A stretch of DNA of 64,000 nt from Campanula takesimana. Taxonomy: Eukaryota; Streptophyta; Magnoliopsida; Asterales; Campanulaceae. Location of the stretch: positions 62,001 through 126,000 of the forward strand of contig JAOWBW010000382.1 of the NCBI GenBank assembly GCA_026119855.1, written 5' to 3'. Made by a program: the position numbers and the translations under genes. Of this stretch, positions 1 to 12,700 are shown in pieces (position 1 is the first letter of the stretch; each line of letters begins with the position of its first letter). The notes under the pieces were generated by a model. It saw only the letters and a list, made by a program, of their open reading frames with translations, ran no database searches and had not been told where the DNA came from.

Positions 1-901
1 ATGCTCCAATCAACGAGCGACAGCTCATCTTATCCACAAGGATCTCCAACGGCTAGTTTTTGGAAGTTCACTATAAATACCCCATAACTTCAACATTTTG
101 AAGTTGCTGAGTTTTGCTAAGAATTTCAAAAATTTCTCTCTCAAAGCATTTGTTGAAGATTTGAAGATTGCCTTCGTTTTTCCAGAATTTCTCAAGAACA
201 TCTTCATACCTTCATCCTTAGCCCAAATCTTCAAGCTATAACACTTTAGTTTCATTGTGCTCTAAATCATAAAGATCTAAAGAGCCTTGATACTAAAATC
301 ACACACGCACCTCTTTAAGTTTGATCACTTAGATCCTTCTTTTAGAGATACACCGGTTATTGTTTTGGATTTGTTCATTCATAGAATATTAGATCTTGCG
401 TTAGTGTAGAAGCTCAAAAGTTGTAATTTGTAACACTTACTCATTATATAAGATCTCCATTAGAAATCCAAGACTAACCATCTTGGTAGAGGACGTAGAT
501 CTTTCATTGATCGAACCTCTCCAAATAGCTTGTGTTATTATCTTGTCATTTACTTTCAAGTTATTATCTTCACTCACTATTTGCTTGTTTACTCATTGTA
601 TATTGATTGATCTGAATTGTGTTGTGTTGTTAACTCATTTGTCTTAGTTTCTTATTTCACCCACTTTGAGCCAAAATACTTAGAGTGTGTGTGCGTCCCC
701 TTTATCATACTTTGCGCCTATTTACATTACTAAATTCCGCTGTGCATTTCACTCACTCACTTAGGCGCATATCATAACGCTTACTTGATAAAGTGCGCAT
801 TTGCAATTGAGTTTTTCAAGGGTACGAAAAGAATTTTTAAAACAGCTATTCACCCCCCCTCTAGCTATTTTTTATACCCTTGTTGCCCTTTGGGACCAAC
901 A
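1..901 (+). mobile_element. Copia (SIRE-like) LTR, 5' end beyond the window
   Basis: This stretch reads like the promoter-to-3'-end part of a long copia LTR. A TATA box (TATAAATA) lies at 72-79 and a long T-rich transcribed part follows. Near the end is the C-rich run followed by CTCTAG (about 851-864) that is common at the ends of plant SIRE/Maximus-type LTRs, and the sequence closes with GGGACCAACA at 901. No primer-binding site follows. The next base starts gag sequence of a different element, so the boundary is a fusion. The outer LTR end is not in the window. Family assignment is by resemblance only. Confidence 0.5.
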
Positions 902-3524
902 GAAGAGAATGAAACCATCAATGATTTTTCTTCTAAATTGATAAATATTGCAAATGAGTTATATGTGTTAGATGAATCAATCTCTAATGCTAGACTCGTA
1001 AGCAAAATATTAAGATCCCTGCCAGAAAGATTCAACATGATAATCTCTTTGGTAGAGGAATTTTATGATGTCGAGACTCTAAGTTTTGACCAACTTATTG
1101 GGGTCTTAACCATTTATGAATTAACCCCTGGTGTGAAACATCATTTTTCTGAAAGCAAAACGCCGATTGAATCTATTCAGTGTAGGGCGTGTCTAGGATT
1201 TAGACACTATGGCAATGAGTGTGCTAACACACCAAAAAAGAGAGGGATGAGTTTTTCTGCTACTCTAAGTGACTCTGATGATGACGATCAGACAGCAAAT
1301 TTGTCACTTTTACGTTCATCACAGTTTTCACTTTCTGATAGTGAAGATGTGCAGTCAACTGACTGCACAACTGGCAACTCAACTGGTGCTTATATGTATA
1401 CTTGCTTAAACTCTACAATTGCAGGTAAGTGTGAAGTTGTTATTGAGGAGGAGGATGAGGATAGTGAAAATTATGAGGAGTTGCACAATACCTACGTTGA
1501 TCTGTATGCTGAGTGGACCAAACAGATTGAAAAGGTTAAAGTGTTCAAACAGGTAAATAATAAACTTACTGCTGAAAATGTGAGTTTAAAATCAGAGGTT
1601 GAGAGATTGTACAAAGAGAGTGATTCTCAAAAAGACTCCATAGCCAAATTAGAAGAATTTTTGAGTTTTAATAATAAAGAAAAATCTGGAATCGAATGTG
1701 GAGGTCTTCCTTTCGAGGGTGAGGATACAACTAAGTTTGAAAAACTATCTTTTGATAACATGAATCTGAAAGCTGAGAATGAGCGGTTATCTATGGAAAG
1801 TGACTCTCAAAAGGACTCCATAGCCAGGTTGGAAGGTTTACTCACAACGAAAGATATTGAGTGTGAGAAGTTTAAAACTTGTCTTAAGAAAGAAACTTAA
1901 ACTCTAACTAAACTTAACAATGGAAAAGCTATGTTAGGAGAAGTTTTAAAGATAGGTAATGAGGGAAAACCAAGAGTTGGCTATGGAGGTCTTGTTTTTG
2001 TCAAAGAGGGGGAGTGTCCTTCTAAAGTTGAACATAAATCTCATGTTAAATCCAGAAAACATAGGAAGAGGAGATAAGTATGTCACCATTGTTTTGCCCC
2101 TGGACATATACGTCCATTTTGTTACAAGTTAAAACAGGAACTTGGCTTGGAGAAGAACAGCGGCCACCTGACAGGACAATTGTGGGCACAGTTGGAGTCA
2201 CAACTGCCCAGTCAACAGCAGTCTGCTCCAAAAGCCACATGGGTAAGAAAGGACACTCTAAAGTGTCAAGTGGTGTTTACCTCCTTCAAGGGCAGTGTGG
2301 AAGGAGCCTGGTACTTTTGACAGTGGCTGCTCCCGCCACATGTCTGGCTCTCTTAAGCATTTCAAAGACTATGAAGCCTTTAAAGGCGGAAAAGTCAATT
2401 TTGGTGGAGGTGCTCAAGGTGAGGTAATTGGCAAAGGTACGCTGAATGTTAATGGTTTGCCTAACTTGCATAATGTCTTGCATGTTAATGGGTTAAAGGC
2501 AAACTTAATTACCATAAGTCAATTGTGTGATGATGATCTACATGTCAAGTTTGATAAGAAGATCTGTTAGGTCTTCGATAATTCAAAAAGACGTGTTTTG
2601 AAAGGTGTAAAATCCTCTGATCATTGTTACAAGTTGGTTAAAAATCATTCATGTTTTAAATCAATTTCTGATAAAGCTCCTGATCTTATTGTCAATTGTG
2701 TTGAGAATTGTATTACAGGTTGCACTTGGGAGCCTGAACAGATTAATGATGAATCTGAACAGAAGAGTACAAAAGAGTCTGCAGATTTAACACTTGTGAG
2801 GTCAGTTGATAGACCAGATGTACAGTCAACTGCCACGACAGATGGTCAGACAGCAGCAGATTCCAGTTCAGATTCTGAAATCAATGAAGATCATGAAAGC
2901 AGAGGCACTGATGTTACTGTAAGGATACAGGGAGATCATCCAACTTCCCAGGTCATTGGGGGAGTGGATGAAGGGATGAAAACAAGAGGAAAATGAATAA
3001 ATTACCGGGAATTAGCCGGTTTGGTATGCATGTAATCCGCGTACCATCAGGTAAGCTCTTGTTGTTTCGTTTCTAATTCTAAGCATGATGATGAGGCAGA
3101 AACCTTAAAAGTTAATAATTGGATCAATATCATGCAAGAGGAAGTGGTAAAATTTGAAAGGAAAGATGTTAGGTTCTTGGTTCGTAGGCCATCTAATACT
3201 GAATATATGGTTGTTGTTACTTGTTGTACTCAATTGTTGAGGATGAACCAAATAATCAAGGATTATGGTCTTAGAAGTGAAACCTTGACTGTATTTTGTG
3301 ATAGCTTAAGGTCCTTGAATATTGCCAAGAATCCGGTACAATATTTCCTAACAAAGCACATAGATATTATGCACCATTTTATTAGATATATCGTTGATCA
3401 GAAAATCATTACTCTAGAACATGTAAGCACAACGGGTCAATTTGCTGATATCTTTACCAAGGCTTTGAATTTCGAGAGATTTTCTTCACTTAAGAAGTCT
3501 CTCGGACTGTGTGATACCAGTTGA
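902..3524 (+). pseudogene. Broken gag-protease-RNase H frame of copia copy A
   Basis: Homology to copy B starts at about 906 in the gag UBN2-type domain. It continues through a CX2CX4HX4C zinc knuckle near 2080-2120, the protease active-site region (DSGCSRHM near 2320) and the RNase H end (KHIDI...FTKAL at 3355-3465). The frame is interrupted by stops at 1898-1900, near 2074 and at 2568-2570, and by frame changes. An open stretch from 785 begins inside the neighbouring LTR and is therefore a chimera, not a true gag start. The gag region encodes heptad-like, acidic and Ser/Asp-rich linkers. No functional product is expected. Confidence 0.75.
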
Positions 3525-5048
3525 CTGCACAAGTGTGCAGACAACTGACTGCATAACTGTATAATTGTATATTACAGTCACAAAAAAAAAATAAAAAAAA
3601 ATAGTATAGATTGCATCCATCTTTGCACGATTGTCTCTTGTGACCACTTGGTCTCCATCAGTTCCTTGACTCCGAGCTTTGACCCTTGAATGTGAGACCC
3701 TTCTTAACCAGATAATGAAAATTGTCTTGTTAATTCCTTCGTGTTGTTTATCATGGAGTGGGCACTCAATCTAAGGTTGCGGGGAAAACAAGCTGCCTCC
3801 AATCTTTGAAGTTACTACTCATTTAGGCAATGTGCTGACATGTATTCATACATAACTTGAGAATCAGTGTAACACTGTATTGTGAGAGTGAAAAGCTCCT
3901 CCCCGTAACTGATTCATAAGCCTAAGCCTTCAAAGGGAGTGTTCTAGAGGCTGCATGATTGAAGGTGAATCTCATTGAATTCTTGTGAGTTGAAACCGAG
4001 TCATGAACTGTGTTGACCATACTGTGTCACACCAAAATTGAGACAATCTTCACTTGTGTGTTTAGGCATAATTTTTTCTAAGTTTTTTTTCTCCCTTGGT
4101 ATTAACATCAGCAAATTGAATTGTTGTTCTTATGTGTTAAAGATTGATGCTTTTCATGTGATTAACGATAATCCAATGGTGTGATGTTCAAGTTTCATTG
4201 TGCAGTTGGTGGAAATTATGGTACATTGTGGATAATGGATTCAGTTGAATTTGGCAAGTTCTAATTCTGGGACGGACAATTTATCACAAAACATGGAAAA
4301 AGTTTGAATTTTAAAATCAAAATCCTTGTTTGTTTTGGAATTCAAATGGGTACTTCAAGTTCACTCGGTTCTCCCTACTCCTTGGCCTCCCCGAGTTCTT
4401 AAGAAAAATCACTGTCCTCCTTTGATATTTCCTCTTTGTCAAATCTGGTTGTGAATTATGGTTTAGTATATCTTCTTCCTCATGCTTTCTAGATTCATTT
4501 CTCACATCTCATCTTGTTATTATTCTGCAAATGCTCTCTCTCTAACATTTTTGCATATAAATCCGAGAATTCAGGAGAAACTCTAAGTGATTGTGTGTGA
4601 CACAAAAGGATTGTTTATCACTGCTCTGATCAAGCTCAGGCATTTTTGTTGTTGAGCATCCAGCTGGTGCTAAGCAACTTGTTCCTGCAACTGTGCGGAC
4701 AACTGGACAGTCAATTGTACAGTCAACTGGTAAGTCATCTGGTAAGTCTGCAGAACTCGCTGGTCTATAAAGGTTTGCTGCGATGTGAGTTGAGATTGAT
4801 GATGCTCTTAAAGGTATTTTTGTTGGGGAGATTCAAATTTAGGGGGAGTGGAAGATATTCAAAATTTTCTTTCTTTGTGTTTGATGGTTCTTCTCAAAAA
4901 GGGGGAGAAAGATGTGGTCTTCATATTCAGGGGGAGAAAGATGTGTTCTAAAGATGTATTTAGGGGGAGTAGAATCCAATGTACAAATTCAGGGGGAGAG
5001 ATTATTGTTTTGGATGTTTTGATCAGAACCACAAAGATATGGGGAGAT
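3525..5048 (+). other. 3' non-coding region of copia copy A with polypurine series
   Basis: About 1.5 kb of non-coding sequence aligns with 53065-54601 in copy B. Its last 200 bases carry six G-runs of the form GGGGGAG (4842, 4901, 4930, 4963, 4992 and 5041). The last one abuts the LTR and is the expected second-strand primer; the upstream ones are extra polypurine-like tracts, as known in SIRE-type elements. No coding sequence is seen. Confidence 0.6.
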
Positions 5049-5723
5049 TGAAAGAGTATGAAATACTCATTTACTTATTTTTATGTATCTTTGTGATTCT
5101 GATAATAATTATTGTATATAATTAGTTTAGAGTTTATTTAATTTAGGAATTAGTTGTAATTATTTAGGAATAGTTTATATTAGGATTATTTATTTTAGTT
5201 AAGATTTATTTCACTAACCTACTAATGTTTATCTTTGGTAAGTTGTGTGTCTTTGTATTGTAGAAAAGGAAAGACTCTATTTAAAAAAGGAGATGGGATG
5301 ATTGGTGAAGATCTCCACGAAAATAGCTATCAATAGGTCTTATAAATATGGCGATCTCAATCAGTCCATTATACACTTTTACAGAATTATTCAGAGAGAG
5401 TTCTCATTGTTCTTGAAGTTCTTATTCATTAAGAGTTCGAGTATTTTTATGTTTAGTCTATTAAGATAGAATAGGTTTTGATCTTTTAATTGTTTTTGTT
5501 TCTTTCATTGTCTTGTATTCTGCAAGACCTTTTGATTAATGAAAGTTTTCCAGCAAGGAATTTCTTGCTGAAGTGTTTATTCTGAGTTTGATTTTATTCC
5601 GCTGCGATTTTTATTTACTCTGTTCGTCGCCAGTTGACACAACAGTTGACTTGACACTTGTGAGATCAACTGTACTGTCAAGTGGTTGTTTTCCAGAACA
5701 GTCCTAGCTGCATATTTCTTTCA
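5049..5723 (+). repeat. 3' LTR of copia copy A
   Basis: The LTR starts TGAAAGAGTATGAAATACTC directly after a polypurine tract and ends TTTCTTTCA. A TATA box (TATAAATA) lies at 5341-5348. It is 675 bp and clearly related to, but diverged from, the 703-bp LTRs at 49768 and 54602. The first bases form a small palindrome (GAGTAT/ATACTC) that is also present in copy B. Confidence 0.75.
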
Positions 5724-6532
5724 CTTGAGCTAAACCTTCTCTTCAATATGAAGAACTAAAAGAGCTAATGCATTTGCTGCAATAATAGAACCTGAAACCC
5801 TCACAATTTATATCTTTTTTCCAATTTTTATCAGAATTTAAATTTTCATCGCTTGCTCAAAGTTCCTTCAAATGAGCCTCTAAAAAACTAAGAACTTTAA
5901 ACTGAGACAAACTAAGAAGCTTAAACTGGGACGGAGGTAGTATCATTTTTAATTTAATTTACTTTATACAAAAATAACTTTTGGTAATCTTAATATTAAT
6001 TGATATAATGATACATATCTCCTAAATAATTGTTGTATTAATAAAATATAATTAATTCATGATGAATCAAACATTTGAGTTCATATGACTTATCATATTC
6101 AATTAATCATATAGAATTTCATTAATAATATAAAATGGTTTTTTTTTTATAATCTCTATTTTTTACCCAAAGTTTCATCTTCTCTAGGAACTCATGTGAA
6201 GGAAATGTATTTATTACATGTTTTATGTTCAAATTATTTTGATTCATGATGAAGTGACTTTGATGATCCAAAACTTATTAAAGTATGAGACTTTTGATAA
6301 TCTCAACTTCAAACTTCTCTTATAAATTATTAAATGCACTTAATTTTATTATGTAATGATATTTAGTTATTTTAATACATGATGAGTTTGTCTCTTTATT
6401 ATTTGATATTTAAGTTCTATTGTTTTCTAAAAGTTTAAGTTGTATTTGTTAAATCTTATGAGTATATTGATAATCTTGATCTTATTTAACTTAAGTCCCA
6501 TAATTCTTTAGGAGTTATTAAATGTACATAGT
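5724..6532. other. Non-coding AT-rich stretch with a MITE fragment
   Basis: No gene is supported. At about 5871-5945 there is a fragment ending AAACTGGGACGGAGGTAGTA, the typical inner-to-outer end of a Stowaway-like MITE. The rest is AT-rich and unassigned. Confidence 0.4.
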
Positions 6533-6541
6533 TTTAAATTA

Positions 6542-7571
6542 GACAAATTCTCATATACAACGGCAGCACATGGTGTGGCAATGTTGTTTTCTTCCGCTGC
6601 TTCTCGCAGTCACTTGCTCTGCTACATCCGACCGTTGGATCCAGCCCTCCCACTTCCCAGATTGCGACACGTGTCTTCCATAAAATAAACCCCATTAACT
6701 TTAAAATGCTATATCTTGAGATTTATAACTCAGAAAAAAAAATAAAAATAATGTTGTGTTCGTCTCGACGAGACGAATAAAACTACATAGGTCATGATAT
6801 GGTTTGATTTTTTATTTTTATTTTTAAAACATATTTTTTTACACACAAAATTTTTGAGTTGCTTGTCAGCTGAGATGTAACACTCTGTTCAAATAAAAGT
6901 AACAGTTTTGTATTCAAAAAGTAACACTTTTACAGTCAAATGTAACAACAATTTTAAAAAAAAATATTTTGATAGTTTTTGTGGTTAAAAAAGTAATATT
7001 TGAAGTGTAACAAAGTGAATATATGATTATAATTTTTTATATAGATGAATGTAACATTTTTATTTAGTAAATGTTACTTTTCTTCTTTAAAAAAAAGAGT
7101 ATAAATATATATATATAATCGGGTTTGCATTTCAATTGTTACTTTCTCAATAAAAAATTGTTACATTTTCAGATATAATGTTACATTTAAGAATATAATC
7201 TGTTACAATTGAGGAAAAAAATATTACATTCATTTTTTATAAAATGTAACATTAGTTTAGTTTGTCAATCTTATGTTATTTTTGAAAAAAAAAAGTGTTA
7301 CATTTGAAAAAAAGAGTGTTACATTCCTTTATAAAAAGTGTGACATTAGTTTAGTTGTCAATCTTTTATGTTTATCTTTAATCTATTGCAGCAAAATTGT
7401 GGTACATTTTTTTTAAAAAAAATGCTACATTTTGAAAGAAAAAAATGTTACATTTCGTTATAATAAGTGTTACTCTTGTTGGGAGGAAAAAAAGTTTTGT
7501 GTGGCAATAAAAAAAAAAGGAGGGTCTGGCGCCGTCGCACGGTGTGCGGCGGTTGCACAGGAGACCTCCTC
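6542..7571 (+). mobile_element. Mutator-like non-autonomous element (1 kb), copy 1
   Basis: The element is flanked by perfect 9-bp duplications TTTAAATTA (6533-6541 and 7572-7580), diagnostic of Mutator-like transposition. The imperfect terminal inverted repeats run about 38 bp (GACAAATTCTCATATACAAC on the left against GAGGAGGTCTCCTGTGCAAC on the right, reverse strand). The interior is non-coding and full of short TGTTACATTT-like repeats in both orientations. A reverse-oriented relative lies at 48285-49721. Confidence 0.8.
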
Positions 7572-7580
7572 TTTAAATTA

Positions 7581-8222
7581 ATAGACTTTAAATAATCATG
7601 ATCTTATTTAACTCAAGTTCCATAATTCTTTAGGAGTTATTACTGAATATTTCATTTTCTTTTAAGACTTATTACTTGTAAATATATATTTTAATTGTTT
7701 TTATTTTTAAGTATTTCGATTCTTGATGGAAATTTTTCCACGTCACATAATATGAAAATCATTTAGTACAATGAGATATTAAAAAGATTAAATCATAGTA
7801 ATTATGATAATCAACATTTAGTCTATGAATTGACTCCATATACTGATACTCTATTAATGTATGAAATAAAAATATTCATGAATTAATAAAACTTTGAAAT
7901 ACGAAAAAAAAAAAATAGTTCTATTTGTCGTTAAAAAAAACATAAAATCATTGTTTCCAACATTCATAGTTTGAAAACTATTAGAAACAACTAAAATTTA
8001 ATTCCTCGCTAGCTTTCTTCTATGTTTTAGAAGATTCCTCCACTTAAGTTTCTTCATCATTTGAATGTCCCTTTTCCGCCAACGTCTTAATATCCGGGCT
8101 ACATTTAAACAAAAATTGTAATGTAATTGTCGTATAGGTGGAAAGAAATGTAATGCACTATGGGTATGAAAGTACCTTAAAGAAAAAAAAAAAACTTTAT
8201 TTAATAAAATCGACATTTAGTA
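7581..8222. other. Non-coding AT-rich stretch
   Basis: No gene, RNA or convincing repeat boundary is seen between the 9-bp duplication of the Mutator-like element and the TAATA duplication of the copia element. Confidence 0.4.
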
Positions 8223-8227
8223 TAATA

Positions 8228-9270
8228 TGTTACACAAAATTACAGAATATGAAAACAAAACAGAAACAAAACAATAATGAAAACAACAGAAATCAGCTTC
8301 TGGGATCGTCCGAGTCGTGTGAATGTCACACTCTCCTTAAGACAAATTCGCCCCCTCACCAAATTGTGCTTGAGGTGTTCTTGGACGTTCGCCTCCCAGG
8401 ATACAACGGACTAACCGGACGGAATCTGCACACTAGACACTCCGGCGAACTGAAAACAGTGCCTGGTCGATGTCACCACGAAATTGCAAAGAGGGCCAAA
8501 GAAGAGGATATGAACGACAGAGAAGAACTGATGGAAAATTTCTGTGTTCAAAACAGTTTGTGAACTCTTGAATTTATCCTGCCCAAATGATCTCACTCAA
8601 TCTGGAAATGAATGCCAGTAAATGGGATTTAATTGTGCTAGTAAATGAGTTTTAATTCTGCTGTTACAATCCTTGCCATTTAACACAGAATTAAAATTCG
8701 AATTACAGTCTGGTGGGAAGAAAAAAAATTAACAAAAAGGTCACTTGGTCGAGCTAGGCCATTTCGGAGCTACATTCGTGTCCGCAGGTCGCGGACACAT
8801 GAGTCCATCGGTCCGAGGCACAAATCGTCAAATTTAAACTCAAATTTGCACCCCTCCTGCGCACCCGGGCGCGAGAGAGAGCCTCTACTCCATACAATCT
8901 TAACCCATACAAATGGGTCATTGTATTTAAACTAGCTCAAACTTTTGTTTCAAACCAATGTGGGATAAGTCACAAAGACTTTACCCACCAATTAACCTTT
9001 TCATTATTTCCCTCCTTATCCCTTTTGGGATACCCATTTTAAAGAAGGAACCCATATGCATTTTACCTTCCCATTCAATGTGGGATACCAACCCACTTCC
9101 CAACTTACCCATTTCATTTGAGCTTCTATTTTCTATCATCCATTAAATAAATTGGACACACAACCTTATTTCTAGTATGTAGAAAATATTATGTTCACCT
9201 TAATCAACAAATGATTTTCTCAAGGAAACGCGCGCAAATTTCCTTCACGTTATTACACATTTTTCCAACA
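8228..9270 (-). repeat. 3' LTR of the minus-strand copia element
   Basis: Direct repeat of 13938-14984, with TG...CA ends and TGTT/AACA terminal inverted repeats. It includes small open frames that are not genes. On the coding strand it follows the polypurine tract at 9271-9280. Confidence 0.9.
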
Positions 9271-9280
9271 ATCCCCCACA
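9271..9280 (-). other. Polypurine tract
   Basis: On the coding (minus) strand the sequence immediately before the 3' LTR is GTGGGGGAT, the expected plus-strand primer of an LTR retrotransposon. Confidence 0.7.
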
Positions 9281-9799
9281 TGAAGGAAATTATGAGGAAT
9301 ATGGTGACAAAGTCCGGCAGACAAAAACTTGCATACGAAGGTGTGGGGATTTTCCCATTGAACCTTCGCTCGAACTAGCATATTTACTCTACTCGCAAGT
9401 CGATAGACGCGATGTCCTTGAATCGATATGCTTTTTGTGTAGTCGATCATATACTAGACACAAGTAATGTCCTAACACATTTCAGCTCTCATATCTATGT
9501 TCATTCATGGCCCTGAACATACGCCTGGTTCCGTGAGAGGATCTAAGAATTGAGCCTCACACAATTCTCCTCGAAGCGGCCCCACTTCTCTCTCACATAG
9601 GTGACTTCTTAAAGGTAACCCGTATTACCCCGCTCGACTTTCTCGACGCGTAAGAGTCATTAAAAGCATTTTTGCTTATCCTTGTCCCTTCGGGATGTCA
9701 CTAATAGGAATGGGCTTGGGGTTTTCCCCCATAGTGACGCTCAAGTCTTTTAACAGTTAGGTGGTCCCATTGAATCTAGTTCTTGGGATCTCCAGTCAT

Positions 9800-12700
9800 C
9801 TAGATTGGGTTTTCCGCTGTGATCAACTTTTCAAGAGGCTTCAGTCCCATTCCCCTCCTCGAGGTTTCAACTAACTCTCTATTTAACCCTTTGGTTAGCG
9901 GATCCGCAATATTTTCTTTTGACTTCACATAGTCAATAGAAATATTACCAGTTGAGAGTAGTTGTCTAATGGTGTTATGTCTTCGACGTATGTGTCTAGA
10001 CTTACCATTATACATGAAATTTTGGGCCCTTCCAATCGCTGATTGGCTATCGCAATGTATACAAATTACGGGCACTGGTTTCTCCCATCTTGGAATATCT
10101 TCTATAAATTGGCGTAGCCACTCGGCTTCTTCACCACATTTATCTAACGCTATAAACTCAGATTCCATTGTGGATCTAGCTATAACCGTTTGTTTTGAAG
10201 ATTTCCATGATATAGCCGCACCTGCTAATGTAAATACATATCCACTCGTAGACCTTGAGTCTTTGATGTCGGATATCCAATTAGCATCGCTATATCCTTC
10301 TATTACCGTTGGATGTCTCGTATAGTGTAATCCATAATCTCGAGTATATCTTAAGTACCTAAGTACTTTTTCTATACCCTTCCAATGTTCCGTCCCAGGA
10401 TTACTTGTATATCGACTTAATTTGCTTACCGTGTAAGCAATATCCGGTCGTGTACAACTCATCAAATACATTAGACTTTCAATGATTCTCGAGTACTCAA
10501 CTTGAGATACAGCTTCACCCCTATTCTTTGCTAGATGTTGACTTATGTCAATCGGGGTTCTAGTAGTTAAGTCATCCTTGCTAAATTTCTCAAGAATTTT
10601 ATCCACATAGTGTGCTTGACTTAAAACAAGTCCATTGGATATTCTAGAAATTTTCACACCAAGGATAACGTCCGCTAATCCCATATCTTTCATGTCAAAC
10701 TTAGAGTTTAACATATATTTAGTGGATTTTATCATCTTATCACAACTCCCTGTGATAAGCATGTCGTCTACATAAAGACATAGAATGACGTAGCCATTTT
10801 CTGTGTCTTTTACATAAACACATTTATCGCATTCATTTATTTTAAATCCACTTTCCATCATGGCTTGATCAAACTTTTGATGCCATTGTTTTGGTGCTTG
10901 TTTTAAGCCATATAATGACTTTACTAACTTGCACACTTTCTTTTCTTGCCCATGTGAAACAAATCCCTCGGGTTGTTCCATGTAAATTTCCTCTTCTAAA
11001 TCACCATTTATAAAAGCGGTTTTTACATCCATTTGGTGCACTTCAAGATTCCTTAAAGCGGCTATTGCAAGTACTACTCTTATTGATGTTATTCTTGTTA
11101 CCGGAGAATAAGTATCAAAATAATCAAGGCCTTCTTTTTGCCTGTAACCTTTAATTACAAGTCTTGCCTTATACTTGTCAATAGTTCCGTCTGCTTTCAT
11201 TTTTCGTTTGAAAATCCACTTATATCCTAGTGGTTTACTACCCGGAGGTAAATCCACTAATTCCCAAGTGTGATTTTGCAAAATAGAGTCTATTTCACTT
11301 TTAATAGCCTCTTTCCATAAAGGACCTTCCGAAGAATTCACGGCCTCTTTGTAACTTTGTGGTTCACTTTCTAACATATAAGTTAAAAAGTCCGTCCCAA
11401 AGGATTTTTCTATCCTTCCTCTTTTACTACGTCGAGGTTCGACCTCTTGTTCATCATTTTCATCGTGATGAATTTCTTCTTCTTCCTCATCTATTGAATC
11501 ATGTATCTGTTTAGATGAACTTGCTTCATCTCTTTTACACGGAAATACATTTTCAAAGAAATGAGCATTTCTTGATTCCATTATAGTATTCTTGTGTATT
11601 TATTGATTTTTCGATTCATACACAAGAAATCTATATGCACTACTATTATGAGCATAACCAATAAATATGCAATCAATAGTCTTTGGTCCAATTTTCACCT
11701 TTTTAGGTGTTGGAATCAAAACCTTAGCAAGACACCCCCACACTTTCATGTATTGGTAAGATGGCACTCTTCCATGCCACATTTCATAGGGGCTCTTATT
11801 TAATTTCTTTCGGGGTAATTTATTTAACACATAGTTTGCCGACAACACGGCATCTCCCCACATGTTATCCGGTAACCCCGAACTTATTAACATGGCGTTC
11901 ATCATTTCTTTTAGAGTCCGATTTTTTCTTTCGGCAACTCCATTGGATTGCCGTGCATAAGGTGCCGTTGTTTCGTGTTTAATTCCATGTTGAGCACAAA
12001 ATTCCTCAAATGGAAATTCATACTCACCACCACGATCACTTCTTATGACTTTTAATTTCCGGTTAAGTTGATTTTCAACTTCATTTTTATAGAGAATAAA
12101 TTTCTCTATAGCCTCATCTTTACTTTTAAGAAGATACACATAACAATATTTTGTGTTATCATCTACAAAAGTCATAAAGTACTTATTGCCCCCACGTGAT
12201 TGTGTTGATTTAAAGTCACATAAATCCGTATGAACCAAATCAAGTGGTTCATTATTTCTTTCAATAGAATGGAACGGAGTTTTTGTGAGTTTTGCCTCTA
12301 CACAAACTTCACATTTATGTTTGTAGTCAATTTTACATTTCGGTATGCATTCCAAGTTAATTAATATACGGATTGTATCATAATTAACATGTCCTAGTCT
12401 ACCATGCCACAAATTGGAAGACTTAAGCAAGTAAACGGAAACATCATTCATTTCATTGCCTTTGTCCTTAATTGCCATTACATTGAGCTTAAATAGCCCA
12501 TCACAAACATACCCTTTTCCTACAAACATACCATTCTTTGACAAAGTGACAACATTAGACTCAAACACAATACGAAAACCATGCTTGTTCAAAAGCGATC
12601 CGGACACCAAATTTTTCCGGATATCGGGCACATAAAGCACATTGTTGAGAGTCAACTCTTTGCCGGAAGTCATCTTGAGCACCACCTTCCCTTGTCCCTT

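Larger units (their letters stand above)
902..5723 (+). mobile_element. Non-autonomous copia element, copy A (5' LTR missing)
   Basis: This is a degenerate relative of the complete element at 49768-55305. It has partial gag, zinc knuckle, protease start, a short piece from the beginning of reverse transcriptase and an RNase H tail, then a long non-coding 3' region and one LTR. The integrase and the reverse transcriptase core are absent, with the same joins as in copy B. Its 5' LTR, primer-binding site and leader are replaced by the unrelated LTR at 1-901, so no target duplication can be checked. Confidence 0.75.

Noticed and set aside
785..901. Start of a gag gene at 785
   Set aside because: The first 39 codons are LTR sequence of another element; gag homology starts only after the junction.
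8138..8596. Open frames on both strands inside the copia LTR (and the same at 13959-14306)
   Set aside because: They lie wholly in the LTR, occur in both LTR copies and have no recognisable domain or codon pattern.
9969..10325. Plus-strand open frames overlapping the copia reverse transcriptase/RNase H (also 12581-13623)
   Set aside because: Shadows of the minus-strand polyprotein, which carries all catalytic motifs.
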